Below are positions 46,197-58,876 of a DNA stretch of 64,000 nt, in pieces. How positions within the stretch are numbered: position 1 is the stretch's first letter; each line of letters begins with the position of its first letter. The translations under genes were made by a program, and so were the position numbers. Source of the stretch: Takashimella koratensis. Taxonomy: Eukaryota; Basidiomycota; Tremellomycetes; Trichosporonales; Tetragoniomycetaceae. Under the pieces are notes generated by a model that was given only the letters and a program-made list of their open reading frames with translations, had not been told where the DNA came from and searched no databases. The stretch covers positions 1,683,185 to 1,747,184 of the forward strand of contig BCKT01000003.1 of assembly GCA_003116875.1 (NCBI GenBank), given 5' to 3'.

Positions 46197-49100
46197 ATGT
46201 CGCGCTACCAGCAAGCGCCATACTCGGACCACGGCTTCTCCAACGGCAACGGTGCCAACGGCGGCGGCTACGGCCAGTCCTACGGGAACAACAACGGCGG
46301 TTACGCTGCCGCCCAGTCGTATGGATCCGGAGGACAGGGTTACAACGGCGGTAATAATGGCGGATACCACGATGAGCCCGACGAGCAGTACGGGAGGTAC
46401 GGAGCAGCAGGCGCTGGCGCTGGCGCCGCGACTGGCGAGAGCTGTAAGTTGGCTTCGGCGTGGACTGGATGGGGCGGGGATCGAGTGGGCTCGACGCGTG
46501 GATGTTGAGGGGGTTGGTGCGAAGGCTCGTGCCCTCGTCCTGGTCGATTCGAGAATCAGTCAAGGATGATGCTGACCTTGACCCCTTTACCTTTACATGC
46601 TCCCTTGGACTCGCTCTGACTCGCGTCCATCATCTCCTTTCTCCTCTCTTCTCCCCTCTCGCCTATCCTCCTCTCCCCCTGGCCCTCTCACCCGTGCTCG
46701 ACCCCTATGTTGATCATCCATCAACGCATCGCCTGATTCGTTCCGTTCACCTCACACGCTTCTCCTTTCCTCCAACCAAACCCACCAAACACCAAACACC
46801 CACGATCGCGCTATCGCACGGTCCTCTTCACCCACTAATCCCTCTCCTCCACCCTCCCCTCTTCGCCATCGTCTCACCTCGACCCCTCCCTCTCCACCTG
46901 AAACCCGCATCCGCCCGACTCGCTTCACAACCGCTTCTACCCTCCGCACGACCCGTGTTTGTCCCTATTTGCGGTGTCATCTCTTGTCGTCTACCCAACC
47001 GCCTTCCTTCCACCTCCCCTCACTCCCTTCCTCCCTGCCTACCACGCTTTCACCCCACCCTCTCCACCCTACCCCTCTCCCCTACCTACTTATAATCACT
47101 CGTGATGATGCGCAACCGCCCTGCTCCCGACCACTCTGAATCGTACCCTCTTACCAACCTCCCAGACCCCATGTCATCCCGCAACCCGTACGCGAGCAAC
47201 ACCAACACGCGTGGTTACGACTCTCAGCCCCGAAAGTCGCGGAAGGGGCTCTGGATCGCGGTCGGCGTCATCGCAGCCATTATCATTATTCTCGCCGCTG
47301 TGCTCGGCGGTGTCCTCGGATCTCGTCACTCGAGCAGCAGTAGCAGCAGCAGCAATGGAAGCAATGGAGGTACCGCGGCGTCCGGGACAGGCGCGTTCGC
47401 GACAGGTACCAACTCGGCTGGTGCGAAGAGCGGCAACACTGCTCTCCCTACGCTCTTGAGCTACTGGGGCGTTAACGCGGCCGCTGAGACCCAGACTGGC
47501 GCCAATGGCGAGGTCTACCTCGCTGTCGCTACTGACACCTACATGCTTCCTGCCTACGTCACTGGTGTAAGTGCTCCCCCTCACCCGTTCCAAGTCCCTG
47601 CCCTTCATATCACAACTTCTCGTCTACTTCTCTACCACCCCTTGCTAACCTTACCAGACCTACACCTCTGGCTACGCCGCTCCGACCGTCCTCTCCAGCC
47701 CTTCGTCATCCGACAGCTGGCCTACCGACCCAAACCCGCCCTCCAACTCGTCGATTCGTAACCACCCGCGCCTCATCGCTCCTCAGTACAAGTGGGACGC
47801 GCTCACGACCGGCGGCTTGATCGCCAACGACCCCTACCTCAACTACTGGAACCAGACCATTGTCAACAACGCGTCCAAGACCCTCAACGACCCCCCGACA
47901 CCTTACACCGAGGACGGAGGGTTGAGCGGGTCCGGTGTCCTCGACCCGGCACGTATCATCAAGATGAAGGTCAAGAACTGGGCATACGCTTACCGCGTGA
48001 CCAACAACACTGTCTACGCCGAGCGTGTCTGGACCGAGCTCTTGGTAAGTCAGACTACAGTTTGCAGTATGAACAGAGGCCCTAACAGACTGTCTAGACC
48101 GCCGCTGGAAACAACTCTGACGTGCCGTTCGGCGCCAACGGGACCCGCTGGAACCCAGACCACTTCCTCGATCTTGCCGAATTCTGTAACGCCTTTGCGA
48201 TCGGCTACGATTGGCTGTACGACTACTGGTCCGCTGACCAGAAGAACGCTCTCATGTGGTCAATCATCAACCTCGGTCTCAGCTTTGGTTACGCAGCGCT
48301 TACTGGCGAGTCCTCGGCCTCGTCTTACTACTGGTGGACCGGTATCTCGCCAGGATTCGATGGGACTTCGCAGATCAACGGTAACTGGAACTGCGTGATC
48401 AACGGTGGTCTCACCATGGCGTCCCTCGCGATCATGGGCGACGACCCGACGGGCATCGCCGAAAACCTTATCGCGCTCACGGTCCCCGACGCGCAGCACA
48501 ACTGTTTCTACGGCGCCCACGCTGACGGTACCTGGGCAGAGACGGCCAACTACTGGTACTTTGGTACCACGGGAGCCGCTGAGATGGTTTCCTCGCTCAT
48601 CACCGCATACGGCGACGACCGCGGACTGTCCGAAGTCAACCCGGGATGGTCCCTCACTTCGTTGTTCCACATCTACGTCCAGGGAATGACCTCGCTCTTC
48701 AACTACGGCGACCACGGACCCAACAAGTACTCCACCACAGCCAACTCTCTCATGCTCTGGTCGACGGTTTTCAACGAGCCCAGATACATGCTCTACCAGC
48801 GCGACCACTACGACGCCTCCGAGCCCTGGTCCATGTTCTGGTACAACCCGGCTGTCTCGGGTACCTGGTGGGACGGTCTCGCGCTCGACCGATACTTTAA
48901 CGCGTCGGGTGATATCTGGGCGACCGGTCGATCCAGCTGGTCCGATAACTCGGGGCTGTACTGGGCGATGAAATCGGGTTTGCTCACTGGTCACCAGACG
49001 CACCAGGACCTTGACATTGGTGACTTTGTTCTCGACGCTATTGGGCAACGATGGGCGGGTGAACTCGGTTCGGGTCAGTACCTCTCCGATGGGTACTTTT

Positions 49101-49774
49101 CTACCGAAGATCAAAACTCGGAACGTTGGTTGTACTACCGTAAACGCACGGATGGCCAGAACACTCTGTACATCAACTACCAAAACCAAAACGTCAACGC
49201 TACCCCTACGGGCAACTTTGATTCCACGGGTACCACCCAGGGCGCGGCGCCTTACATCTCCCTCGCGGCTAGCGACACGAGTTACTTCTGGACCGACATG
49301 TCGACTGCGTACAATTACACTGTTCGACGAGGTATCCGAACTCTTAACGGAAGGCAACAGGTTTTGTTGCAAGACGAAATCTCGGGTGTACCATCGGGTA
49401 TCGATGTGATGTGGCGAATGCACACAAACGCGACAGTGTCTTTGACCAACTCGACTTCGGCGACTCTTACCCTCGGTGGTCAGAAACTCATCGCTTCGAT
49501 TGTTTCAGGGCCCGCGAGCGCGGCGTTCTCGACCTCGTCACCAGCGGCGAGGCTGTCACAGGATCCACCGGTCCCCACGGGCCCGAACACTAGCGAGGAC
49601 GGCGACCAGCCTAACCCGGGAGTCACGGTACTCGTTATTGATACCACGTCGACAGGCGCAGATACCAACCTCCAGGTTCTGTTTAACCCACAATGGCCAG
49701 GAGTTAGCGCAAGTAGTTATGTCTACCCGCCAAGCGTCAGTCTCGCGTCCTGGAGCTTGACTAGTCACAACTAG
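46197..49774 (+). CDS. Membrane-anchored heparinase II/III-like lyase
   Basis: The coding sequence is join(46197..46443, 47166..47566, 47658..48044, 48098..49774), 903 aa. The N-terminus (1-82) is Gly/Asn/Tyr-rich and cytoplasmic. One membrane helix at about 110-135 (GLWIAVGVIAAIIIILAAVL) makes a type II protein, followed by a Ser run. The remaining 750 residues resemble polysaccharide lyases of the heparinase II/III type: an alpha-helical toroid rich in Trp and Tyr (NWNCVINGGLTMASLAIMG) followed by a beta-rich domain with GHQTHQDLDIGDFVLDA (His647, Asp651). It probably cleaves an acidic polysaccharide outside the cell; the substrate is unknown. The first intron is 722 nt. An in-frame ATG pair at 47105 just before the intron end could start a shorter form (see findings). 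Confidence 0.8.
46444..47165 (+). other. Long intron with 599-nt AG-free tract
   Basis: The donor is GTAAGT-type (GCTGTAAGTT) at 46444. From 46565 to 47163 there is no AG dinucleotide at all. The first AG after it (CCTCCCAG, 47164-47165) restores the frame exactly. The tract is CT-rich. A TATAAT and an ATGATG lie in its last 75 nt. Confidence 0.75.
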
Positions 49775-50772
49775 TCCGGGAGTGGATATGAGTGGTGGAT
49801 TGATGTGGACGCAAGTTGGTGACTGCAAGGGAGATGCTGGTGAGGATTTGAGCGGCGAGTGATGGTTGGTGGCTCTGGCTCTGGGCTAAATTATGGATGA
49901 TGACTGAATGATTCTGCTTCTCGTTTGCTCTTACACCTACGTCTCTACTCTACCTCTTCTTTCCTATCCCTTCTTATCCCTCACCTCTTACGCTCTCCTA
50001 CCACCCGCTTCCACTGCTATGCTGTCACTCTTCTCTACCTCTCCTCTCCCGTCCCTAGCTGTTCCGTACGCTCCCTCCCTCTCTCTCTCTCATTCGTTCG
50101 TTGGATACGCTCGCTCATTACATTAGTTTCGAGTCATGATATTCTCTTTTAACGCAAACTGAGTGATGGATATAGGGATGAAGGTGATGAAGAGGGATAA
50201 CGGTAGATTGTGAGATTGGGAAATGTGAGATTCTGCATGTTGGTGGCCTGGGGTAGGGTTGTGATTGTGATTGTGATTGTGGTTGTGGTTGTGGTTGTGG
50301 TTGCTGTTGTGTTGGTGGTGGTGGTGGATTTGATCGTGGGTCTGTGCGTGATGAACAAAGAAGACAACCAAAGGGACCATCAGGATCACATCACAACAAC
50401 CACTGTTTACTCATTCACTTCACCTTCGTCGTCGAGCGCGGGTCGCTCCTATCTACTACACCATCACGGCCACAGTGACCACACCTTGACCACCTCGGAG
50501 CTCCCCTCGGATTTGGAATCAGGTCTCGTTAGGTGCCGAATGACGAGTGACGAGTGACGATCGTCGATCAACGACCAACAGTCAACCGCGGACGACCTCA
50601 CCATCAGCAAATTCCTACGATACTGCCGAGGACGGGCACCGAACGACGGAGGTACCTGGCCAAGCTGTGCAGACGAGACTGGAACGAGCCAGGGGCAGAG
50701 TTAGCACAAACTGGACAAACTGGATAGTGGATAGTGGATAGTGGGTGAAGCGAATTCGGGAAAACCGAAATC
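49775..50772. other. Intergenic region with GTGATT/GGTTGT repeats
   Basis: The 3' flank of the lyase gene and the promoter of the next gene. A tract of GTGATT then GGTTGT hexamers, ending in GGT triplets, spans about 50261-50327. No gene was recognised. Open frames across the repeat are low-complexity artefacts. Confidence 0.6.
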
Positions 50773-53700
50773 ATGGCACTCGCAGACCTTCCTCTACCTT
50801 TACTCAAAGCGCGTGAGTGTCCTGTCCGTCTTTCTCCAACCTCCTTCTCTCGACACCATCACATGTCCACCCCTTTGTCGAGTTCTGGAATCGGAATCAG
50901 GCAGGAACGGGAGGAACGATCCGTGCGATCGAGGAAGCTGAGCGACTGGTCGGCTAGGCGGTTAGGTCTCAACTTTTCTTCCACCCTTCCACTCTTTCAT
51001 TCTTTCACTGTGTCTGTTGTTCTTCGATCGGGTCTACGATCTTTGAACCTAAACCCATCCGTCAGTGGTCCCATCTCATCCCTCCCTCCTTATCCTTCTT
51101 TCTACCCCTCTACCCCTCCTCCCTCTCCTCTCTGTGCTCACTCTGCCTCTGTTTCGGCATGACCTCCTCACGCCCAAGTTCGAGATCGACGGATGAGGTA
51201 TAGCCAACATGACCAATTCACTCCCTTTTACCTTGCTTTTGACTGAATAGCTTTGCTCGTGGCTCGTCTCTTCTTTTCTCCACCTTGACTTGACTTGACA
51301 ACTCCTGACTTCTCTCCTATTCTCTCCCCCCTTTTCTCCATTCCCTATTCTTGCTGGATCAAGTTCTGCGACAAATCCGTCACGAACCCACGGCCTCACT
51401 TTACCCACCTCCTATTCAATCCTATTTTGAACGGTGATTGTATTGATTGAAATTCCAACAACGACGGCTGGATTGAATGGATACCATTCATGATTCAATT
51501 CGCCAATTCACGGGTGGTCCAGGGTATTTGAATGTGGTGGCGTCGGGTTCGGCGGGTTTGGATTGACGCGCAGCCGGGCTGGCTACCTTTTGGTTCCTCC
51601 CTCCGTGGATTCTTGCTGCCTGGTGTATAGCAAGAACAAGGGGTGAGGCGGGTGAGGGCGGCCTAACCGGCTGCGTCAGTGTTCTGCATTCATTCTTCCT
51701 CCCGGCTCAATTCAGACTTACTCTGTACATAGGGGCGTGGGTATACGGAGGGGTCGACGTGAATGGCTAGACTGTGCCATCTGTTCCTCTCGGCTTGGAG
51801 TGAATACCCATCTACGCGATTTTTCTTTTACCCTCATTTCCTACTCTCTCATCTCTATTCCAACCTTCCCCTCTTCCCTACCCTTTACTCCCTACCCCTC
51901 GCCCCCTGCCCCTACACACCCTGACACCGGCTCTGTCTTCGGCGTCGGGTCGCAGATTACTGTATTGTCCAGGTCTAGTGGGGCTGGACAGGCGGCAGGC
52001 GACAGGCGGCAGGCGGCAAGCGGCAAGCGATCAGGCGAGGGCGGGTCTCATCTTTGACTCTTTTCGTCCATTCCATCTCCTTGCTCGACTTGGCTGTCTG
52101 TCTGTCTGGGCACTGGCAGCTGTGTCGTTCCCACCGACACTCAGACTTTGATTCTCCCACACCTTTTGTCATCCTCATCACCATCTTCTTCATCGTATCT
52201 ATCGCCTCGGTTTCAATCTCAACCAACCCCACCTCAACGAGCTCCATCGACCCGCTTCACTCGACAGTCGCCACCTACACCTCACCTAGGCCACATCTCC
52301 AGCGCTAACCCTCCCTAGGGCTACAAGAAGAGTCGGCTTACTTATCCGCTCGACTGTCCGTATCGCGATTCGACGTTCTCACTCCGGACCTTGACCTCGT
52401 CCCCGATCGCGAGCGTGACCTACCCCAACGCGCTGTCCCTTACGTCAACGGCGACCAACGCGATCTCGTTAACCTAAGCAGAGATTGGGAGGGACCATCG
52501 AGTAGTCGGAACCAGTCGTATAAAGCGCTTATCAGCGAATCAAGTGATCCTCGACCAGATCCCGAGTCGACTCTCCCATTACCCTCAACACCTCTCTCGA
52601 CAAGTTCGACACCCTCGGCGTCGCGAATACCTCGAGCGAGAACTACATCGACCTCTCGACCCCGTCGTCCGACTCTCGCCTCGGACGAAACCCCTCCGGC
52701 TCTCCCGCGTCTTCTCCCCTCGACCTCAACCTCCCATCTCACACCTCCCACCGGCTCGCAGTCCTCGGCGTCACGTCAGCCTCGGATCCGCGCCGCATCA
52801 ACCACCGCTCCCCACAGCACCACCTTCCCATCTCCACCTACCCATACGTCCTCTTCCCTCTCCCCCTCTCAATTCCCCAGCTCCAGCTCCAGCTCCAGCT
52901 CCACACCCACACCGACTTCCACTCCCTCGTCAACTTCAACTGCTCGCGCTCGATCCAAATCCTCAGGCATGTCCCTCTCCCCACCGATGCTCGGATACCA
53001 CCGCCAGCCTCCGCACTTGATGACGAGCCCACACCACCAACCGCCCCTCCCTGCACAGTCCACGATGGGTGTGAACCCTGGCCAGCTGGGTTTGGGCCAC
53101 AACCATTTTGCGAGTGGACAGTTTAACGCAACCTCCGGGATTCCTGTACTCAAAGCCAGAGGACCATCTGTGTCACAGGCCCAGGGACAAGGGAAGGGAA
53201 GCATCCCGCATTCGATCTCTGCCGCCGCGTTGGGGTCCGCGGGAGATGATGATGACGTGGTGAGACCGCCGAGTTTGGTTATGGTCAAGAACGAGAAGCC
53301 GCCCTTTGTCATGGCGAGCGGTGGGGTAGGAGCAGGTGTTGGGAATGGTACCGGCCCAGGACCAAATGCAGGAAACACGACCAAGCCTCGAGGCTCAGTA
53401 TCGAATGGAACACCTAGTGGGATGTCTCGATCCGTTACGACTTCGAGTATCAGCCCTTCCTCGACGGCTCGAAAACACTCGGCATCGGGGACGTCGCCGC
53501 CTAAAGGCCAGCACAGCGGTGCCGCCGGCTCCTCGTCGCTTGGACGCGGTTCTCCACCTGGTCAGGGTCAAGGGCGGAAAACTTCTCCGACTGGCGGTCA
53601 GAGGTCAACAAGCGGGCGCCGACCCTCTGCGACCTCTACACCTCGATCCACTTCAGGTCCTAGCTCGGGTCCTGGAGCAGCATACGTCTCTTCCCCGTCG

Positions 53701-54785
53701 GTCTCGCCATCATCTCACCTCTCCGGCTCTATAAACGGACACGGAGCTCACCACCCGACCCCTCCCAACTCGAGGTTAGGCGTCGCCGCCCATTGGGTCC
53801 CACCAGAGAACAACTATACCCCGCCTAAAGGTGCAGACTGGGACGATGTGGTGTTGCCAACCGTCGCGAAGAAATTGGGGATAGGAATGGAAGGGACAGG
53901 GGCGGGTGGTCCGGGTGGTGGTGGGGAAGAAGGGGATTTGGCTGTGGAATGGGACAGAGATGGGACGCCGATCAAGTGGGTTAAGAGGAGTGTAAAGGTG
54001 AGTTACAGGTTCCGAGGGCCAGGCGAAGCGACGTTTGAGAGAGCGGAGGAGAAAGCGCAGAGAAGAGAGAGAGAGAGAACTTGCAAGAGGCGAGAGCTTG
54101 ACTGAGAGTTGGGACGCTTCATCATTACGAGCATGTAGCACATGCTGACATTCCTTAGACGCCCGGGTTATCAAACGACGATTTCCTCGCCAACCAAGCC
54201 TCTTCCCCATCTTACCCTTCTTATCCACCCGGCTCGTCAGTCGGCACCGTCGGTCTAGGCTCCAACACACCTACCCGGTCCGGATTCGTTCCTTCCTTCG
54301 AACCATCACCTGAGAACCCACTCCACCCTACCTCGAGCGGATACCACCACCACCAACGAACCACGCCTTCACCTTCTCCCGCGCATAAAGAGCGGGATAT
54401 CGAACTCACTCAATTGGGCAATCAGAACCAGCACGTACCGATTCGTGCGCCAGCACCGACATATACGAATGCGCAGGTACAGTGGCCTGGACAACTTGGA
54501 CAATCGGGACCAGGGCAAAGAGGGGACGCGTTTACGAGTTTACCAGGTGGACAGGGTCAGGCACTTGCGTCGACTTGGTCAGTAGGGAGTGATCGGGACG
54601 CACCACCTTCTCCAGCGCCATTTACTTCGTATCATACCCCGAACGAGAACCAGACAAGTCCACGGCAAGGAGCGGGAGCGGGAGCAGGAGCAGGATTAGG
54701 AGCAGGGAAGGCAGGGAAGGGAGGGAAGAAAGTGAAGAAGAGTGATGAGGAAGTAGGAGGTGGATGTGGGTGTATCGTCATGTAA
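50773..54785 (+). CDS. Low-complexity protein with C-terminal CaaX box
   Basis: The coding sequence is join(50773..50812, 52319..53997, 54159..54785), 781 aa. The first exon encodes 13 residues, and the first intron is 1506 nt (donor CGTGAGTG, acceptor TCCCTAG); the phase-1 join gives LPLPLLKARLQEESAYLSAR. Most of the protein is Ser/Pro/Thr/Gly-rich and disordered. One compact block is probably conserved: DWDDVVLPTVAKKLGIGME and later WDRDGTPIKWVKRSVK. The tail is Gly/Lys-rich and ends GGGCGCIVM, where CIVM fits a CaaX prenylation signal with a second Cys just upstream for possible palmitoylation. It is therefore probably a lipid-anchored membrane-periphery scaffold (inference). No named family is recognised. 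The 1.5-kb intron may hide a further exon. Confidence 0.75.
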
Positions 54786-55507
54786 CACGACGGAAACTCG
54801 TCCTCTCGTTACGAGCGTTCGTATATTCGGTGGTGGAAACACCATGACCCAGGGCTCATCATTCCATTCTACATTCTACATTCTACCTACGCTCGTTGGA
54901 GGGTAAACTAGCAGTGCTCGTTTGTCCTTCTACATCTACGTCTGCGTCGCCGGTTTTGCGGGATTTTCACTTCATTTCGTATCCCTTGTGTGTATTTAGA
55001 GCCCAGAGCCCAGAGTCAGAGTGACAATTAAGGATCTTTTACCTATGTTTGTACGATCTACAGGGATGAGAGTCAGTTATGAAACTTGCGCTTTCCTTCA
55101 GATACGCGAGACCGGGGGAGCCAAGAGGCAAGAGCTCAGCCAGAGTTGTCGAGTTGTTGGCTGTTGGCGGGCGGGATAAAGTCCTTGCGACCCGGACGTA
55201 GCCGATCCGCGGGAAAGTAGCTAACGCACCCGTCAAACTAACCGGTCCAGCCAAAGAGACACCGACCGAGCGAACGAACGAGCGAGCGAGAACACCACCT
55301 GACCTTTACTTCAACGTACCATCCAAATAGCCTAAACACCCCCTCGTTTAGATGACAGACGGACCCGGGACGAATCAGGCGTAGACGACATCGGTGTAAA
55401 CCTCTGGCGAGAGTCGTGTTGTGGGTTTATTGTATATAGAGAACCCCGATGAGTGTATCTGCACGATATCGTCGATATTATCGATATTGTTCAACACTTA
55501 CGAAGGG
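54786..55507. other. Intergenic region
   Basis: The 3' flank with a short ATTCTAC repeat (about 54866-54888) and the promoter of the GH2 gene. A tract of CGAG/CGAAC repeats lies at 55262-55290. No gene was seen. Confidence 0.5.
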
Positions 55508-58500
55508 ATGGTCTCCGTCGATCAAGTTGTCAATTGGGCAACGAGGGTCCTGTACGTCCCCTCATCCTTTTCTATCCTCATCTATTCTTTTAAACTGGTT
55601 CATCACTGACTCTTCCCAGTCCTCTACTTACCAACCTTACCCTCCCCTTCCCATCGTTCCCATTCACCTCTCCCCCCTCTGTCCCCTCTCCCTTCTCCAC
55701 CTCTTCACCTCTCACGAAACCAGTGTACACCCCTCTCGTACCCCCTCTCACTACCCCTTGGACACCCACGGCCTCCTCCGCAGACGCAGATGCAGACCTA
55801 GATCCTCACGCTACTTTCGACGTATGGACAACTCACCCTCGACCTCAGCTCAAGAGGGACTGGAAGAGTTTGAACGGGGTATGGACGTATCGAAATGCGA
55901 CGGAGAAAGAGGCCGCGTGGGTCAGTACGTTGGCCCAAGGGGGGAGGGAAGGGAAGGAGGGGAAGGAGGGGAAGGGGGGGAAGATGGGTAAAGAGGAGAG
56001 AGTACCAACGGGTTGGTTGGAGAAAGGCGTGTTGATTCCTAGTTGCTTAGAGAGTGGGATAAGCGGTTAGTCCTGGCCCTCAGATCAACTTAAATCAAGT
56101 CAAGTCAAGTCAAGTCACTAACACTTCTCCCCTCGCCCCTCGCCCCCTCGCCGTGCTCGAGAGGTTAGGAATCATGAACAACCCCGGCACCTCGGAATAT
56201 AGCTGGTTCCAAACGACCTTTGACGTTCCTGAAAGTTGGGGAGACAAGGTTCTCTTGAATTTCGGAGCGGTAGATTACGAAGCTACAGTGTTTGTTAATG
56301 TGAGTATCACAAGCATGCCGAGCGCAGCGAGGGCGCGCGGCGTGCAATGCGCTCGGCGTGCAAGGCTTGTGAAGTGCAGAGTTGTTGAGGACACTTGCTG
56401 TGGATAAGAAAAGTCGAGGGTGGCATTGTGGTTTTGGGAAATGCTGATACCGAGTCTTCACCCCCGCGTCCTCTACCCTTCCACCCCCGGCTCGCATTCG
56501 CGCTTCGCGCTCGTGTTCACGCGCAGGGCTATAAAGCAGGCTGGCACCGCGGTGGCTACGCTCGGTTCTCGGTCGATATCACGTCCTACCTCCGTCAACC
56601 TAACCTTACCTATACCAACCCCGAGGAGCGGACTGAACCGGAGGACGACACGGAGAAGATTAAAGACGCTGAGATTGGGATCAATGAGTTGGTAGTGTTT
56701 GTTCATGATCCCACGGACTCGGGAGACTATAATATCCCCGGTACGTCTCAAGCCCCAAGCCCCAAGCTCAAAGCCCCAAGCCCAAAGCCCCAATTCTCAA
56801 GCTCCGTTCTTGTCTTTTCTCATTTCTCGACTCCATACATGTCTACATGTGTGGAGGCGAGAGGAACCTCGCGCTGACCCTTCGCAGTCGGGAAACAAAC
56901 AAATCGCCCTTCGCATATCTTCTACACCCCTTGTTCGGGGATATGGCAGCCGGTATACATCGAGCCGGCGCCAGAGGTCTACGTGACGCGACTCGATGTC
57001 ACCGCGGGGATGGACGGGGTTGGTGAGTGCTTCGAAACCCAGCCCTGTAGGCTGAATTGGGTCTTGGGAAAACATTCATCAGTCGTCCGTCCCTGTCCTC
57101 CATACCCCACTTATGGTAGGGGGCCTTTGAGAATGGGCAGATCACTTGTACACCGCTCCATGGTTGTTCCTGACCGCTGACCGCCGATGGATGACCGCTG
57201 ACCGTTTTACCTAGTTAATATCACGGCCCACAGTTCAGACGGACAAGGCGCCCCGGTCGAAGTAACAGTCACGTCCCCGTCTGGTTCGACCACCACTGGT
57301 CACGGTCACGCCGATACCGCGTTCACGTTCGCTGTGCCGAACCCGGACCTCTGGTCTCCTTCCTCCCCTGTCCTCTACGACCTAACCGTGCGACTTGACC
57401 CTACTTCGTCTGCGCTTTCCGGAGCGACTGACGGCGTTTCCCTCGGTCCAGGGACCGCCGACATCGTCCACAGCTACACTGCCTTCCGTACCATCTCCCG
57501 CCTCTCCCTCAACGGTATCCACACCGTCGCTCTCAACGACGATCCCATATTCCCCTTCGGAACCCTCGACCAAGGCTACTGGCCCGATGGCCTGTACACC
57601 CCTCCGTCCCCCGCGGCAATGGAATACGACCTCACCATGGCGAAAGACCTGGGCTTTAACATGGTCAGGAAACATATCAAAGTCGAGATGGATACTTGGT
57701 TTGAAGCGTGCGATAGGTTGGGGTTGTTGGTGGTTCAGGATATGCCGTCAATGAGGGCGTTACAGACTTGGAAGGATGAGAAAGGGGATGATCATTTGTG
57801 GATGCCGACAATACCGCGTGAGTACGACCACACATGGGTACCGAAAGTGGGTGAGGAGTAGAATGATAGCTGATCCCGTATACTCTGTTCATATACAGAG
57901 CAAGGAGAGTTCGTACGCCAGCTGATGGAAATGATCGAACTCCATAAATCCTTCCCGTCCATTTTCACCTGGGTCATCTACAATGAAGGTTGGGGACAGC
58001 TTCCGTCTCATCCGGAAGTGGAGCTGGTGGACCTCGTACGCAGCCTCGACCCGACGAGGTTGGTAGATGCGACGTCGGGGTGGCATGATGGTGGTGTTGG
58101 TGATTTCTCAGACAACCACCACGTGAGTATCCAACACGTTGCGTATGAGCAATTGCGAGCGCGTCAAACGCAGGCCACGATAGCCAGTTACAGGCCACTA
58201 CTGACACAACTCAGTATGCCAACCCACAATGCGGCGCGCCAGTCTACTCATACGAGTCCGGCCCCTTTGACTCCTCGCGCATCGGGTTCCAGGGCGAATT
58301 CGGTGGTCTCGCACATAACGTCTCGGTAGAACACTTGTGGAACGTCCCACATGCTGTGAATGGGATCAACCAGACCTACGAGGTTGACGGGGACCTCGAG
58401 TCGTGGAACTACCGAGCGGTGAGTAATCTCCACCTCTGCAGGCTCAAAAGTGAGGATCAGTTGGGCTCAGACATTCGGTTTCTTTAGCACACCGTTTTGA

Positions 58501-58876
58501 CCGAGCTATTACACCAGACGACGAGGTACGCGTGTGGAGGCGCAGTGTACACCCAGACGACAGATGTCGAGGGCGAGCTGAACGGTCTGGTCACGTAGTG
58601 AGTCTTCCCAGTCCAGTCTTACCATATCGACGCGATCAAGTCATGGGGTATGCTGATGCGAGGTATCTGTCTATGTGCAATCATGATCGCGCTGTCAATT
58701 ATGGTACCATTTCATTAATGTCCAAACGCGTCGTCTACTCATCTCCCCTCTCGCCGCCCTCGCTCGTGCCCAGCGACCGACGCGTGTTCCGACCCGACGT
58801 GCAGCAGTGGAAACGAGATATCCAGGCGTTGTACGATGCGACCGCGCTTAGAGCGAAAGCCGCTTCCGAATTGTGA
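55508..58876 (+). CDS. Glycoside hydrolase family 2-type enzyme
   Basis: The coding sequence is join(55508..55551, 55620..56065, 56169..56299, 56527..56740, 56888..57022, 57215..57817, 57899..58122, 58215..58418, 58488..58597, 58774..58876), 737 aa, phases consistent. Domains: sugar-binding (PRPQLKRDWKSLNGVWTYRN, then ESGISGIMNNPGTSEYSWF and GYKAGWHRGGYARFSVDITS), an immunoglobulin-like beta-sandwich (about 315-400), and a TIM barrel. Likely catalytic residues are the acid/base Glu554 in FTWVIYNEGWGQ and the nucleophile Glu627 in FQGEFGG. The family removes beta-linked galactose, mannose or glucuronate; the specificity is not clear. No obvious signal peptide is seen, but the N-terminal exon may be incomplete. 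A Gly/Lys/Glu repeat (GREGKEGKEGKGGKMGK) interrupts the first domain. Confidence 0.88.

Noticed and set aside
48260..49423. 387-codon minus-strand open frame
   Set aside because: It is antisense to the lyase exon and is explained by GC-rich third positions of the real gene.
50123..50389. Asn/His- and Thr-rich minus-strand frames
   Set aside because: They arise from the GTGATT/GGTTGT microsatellite.
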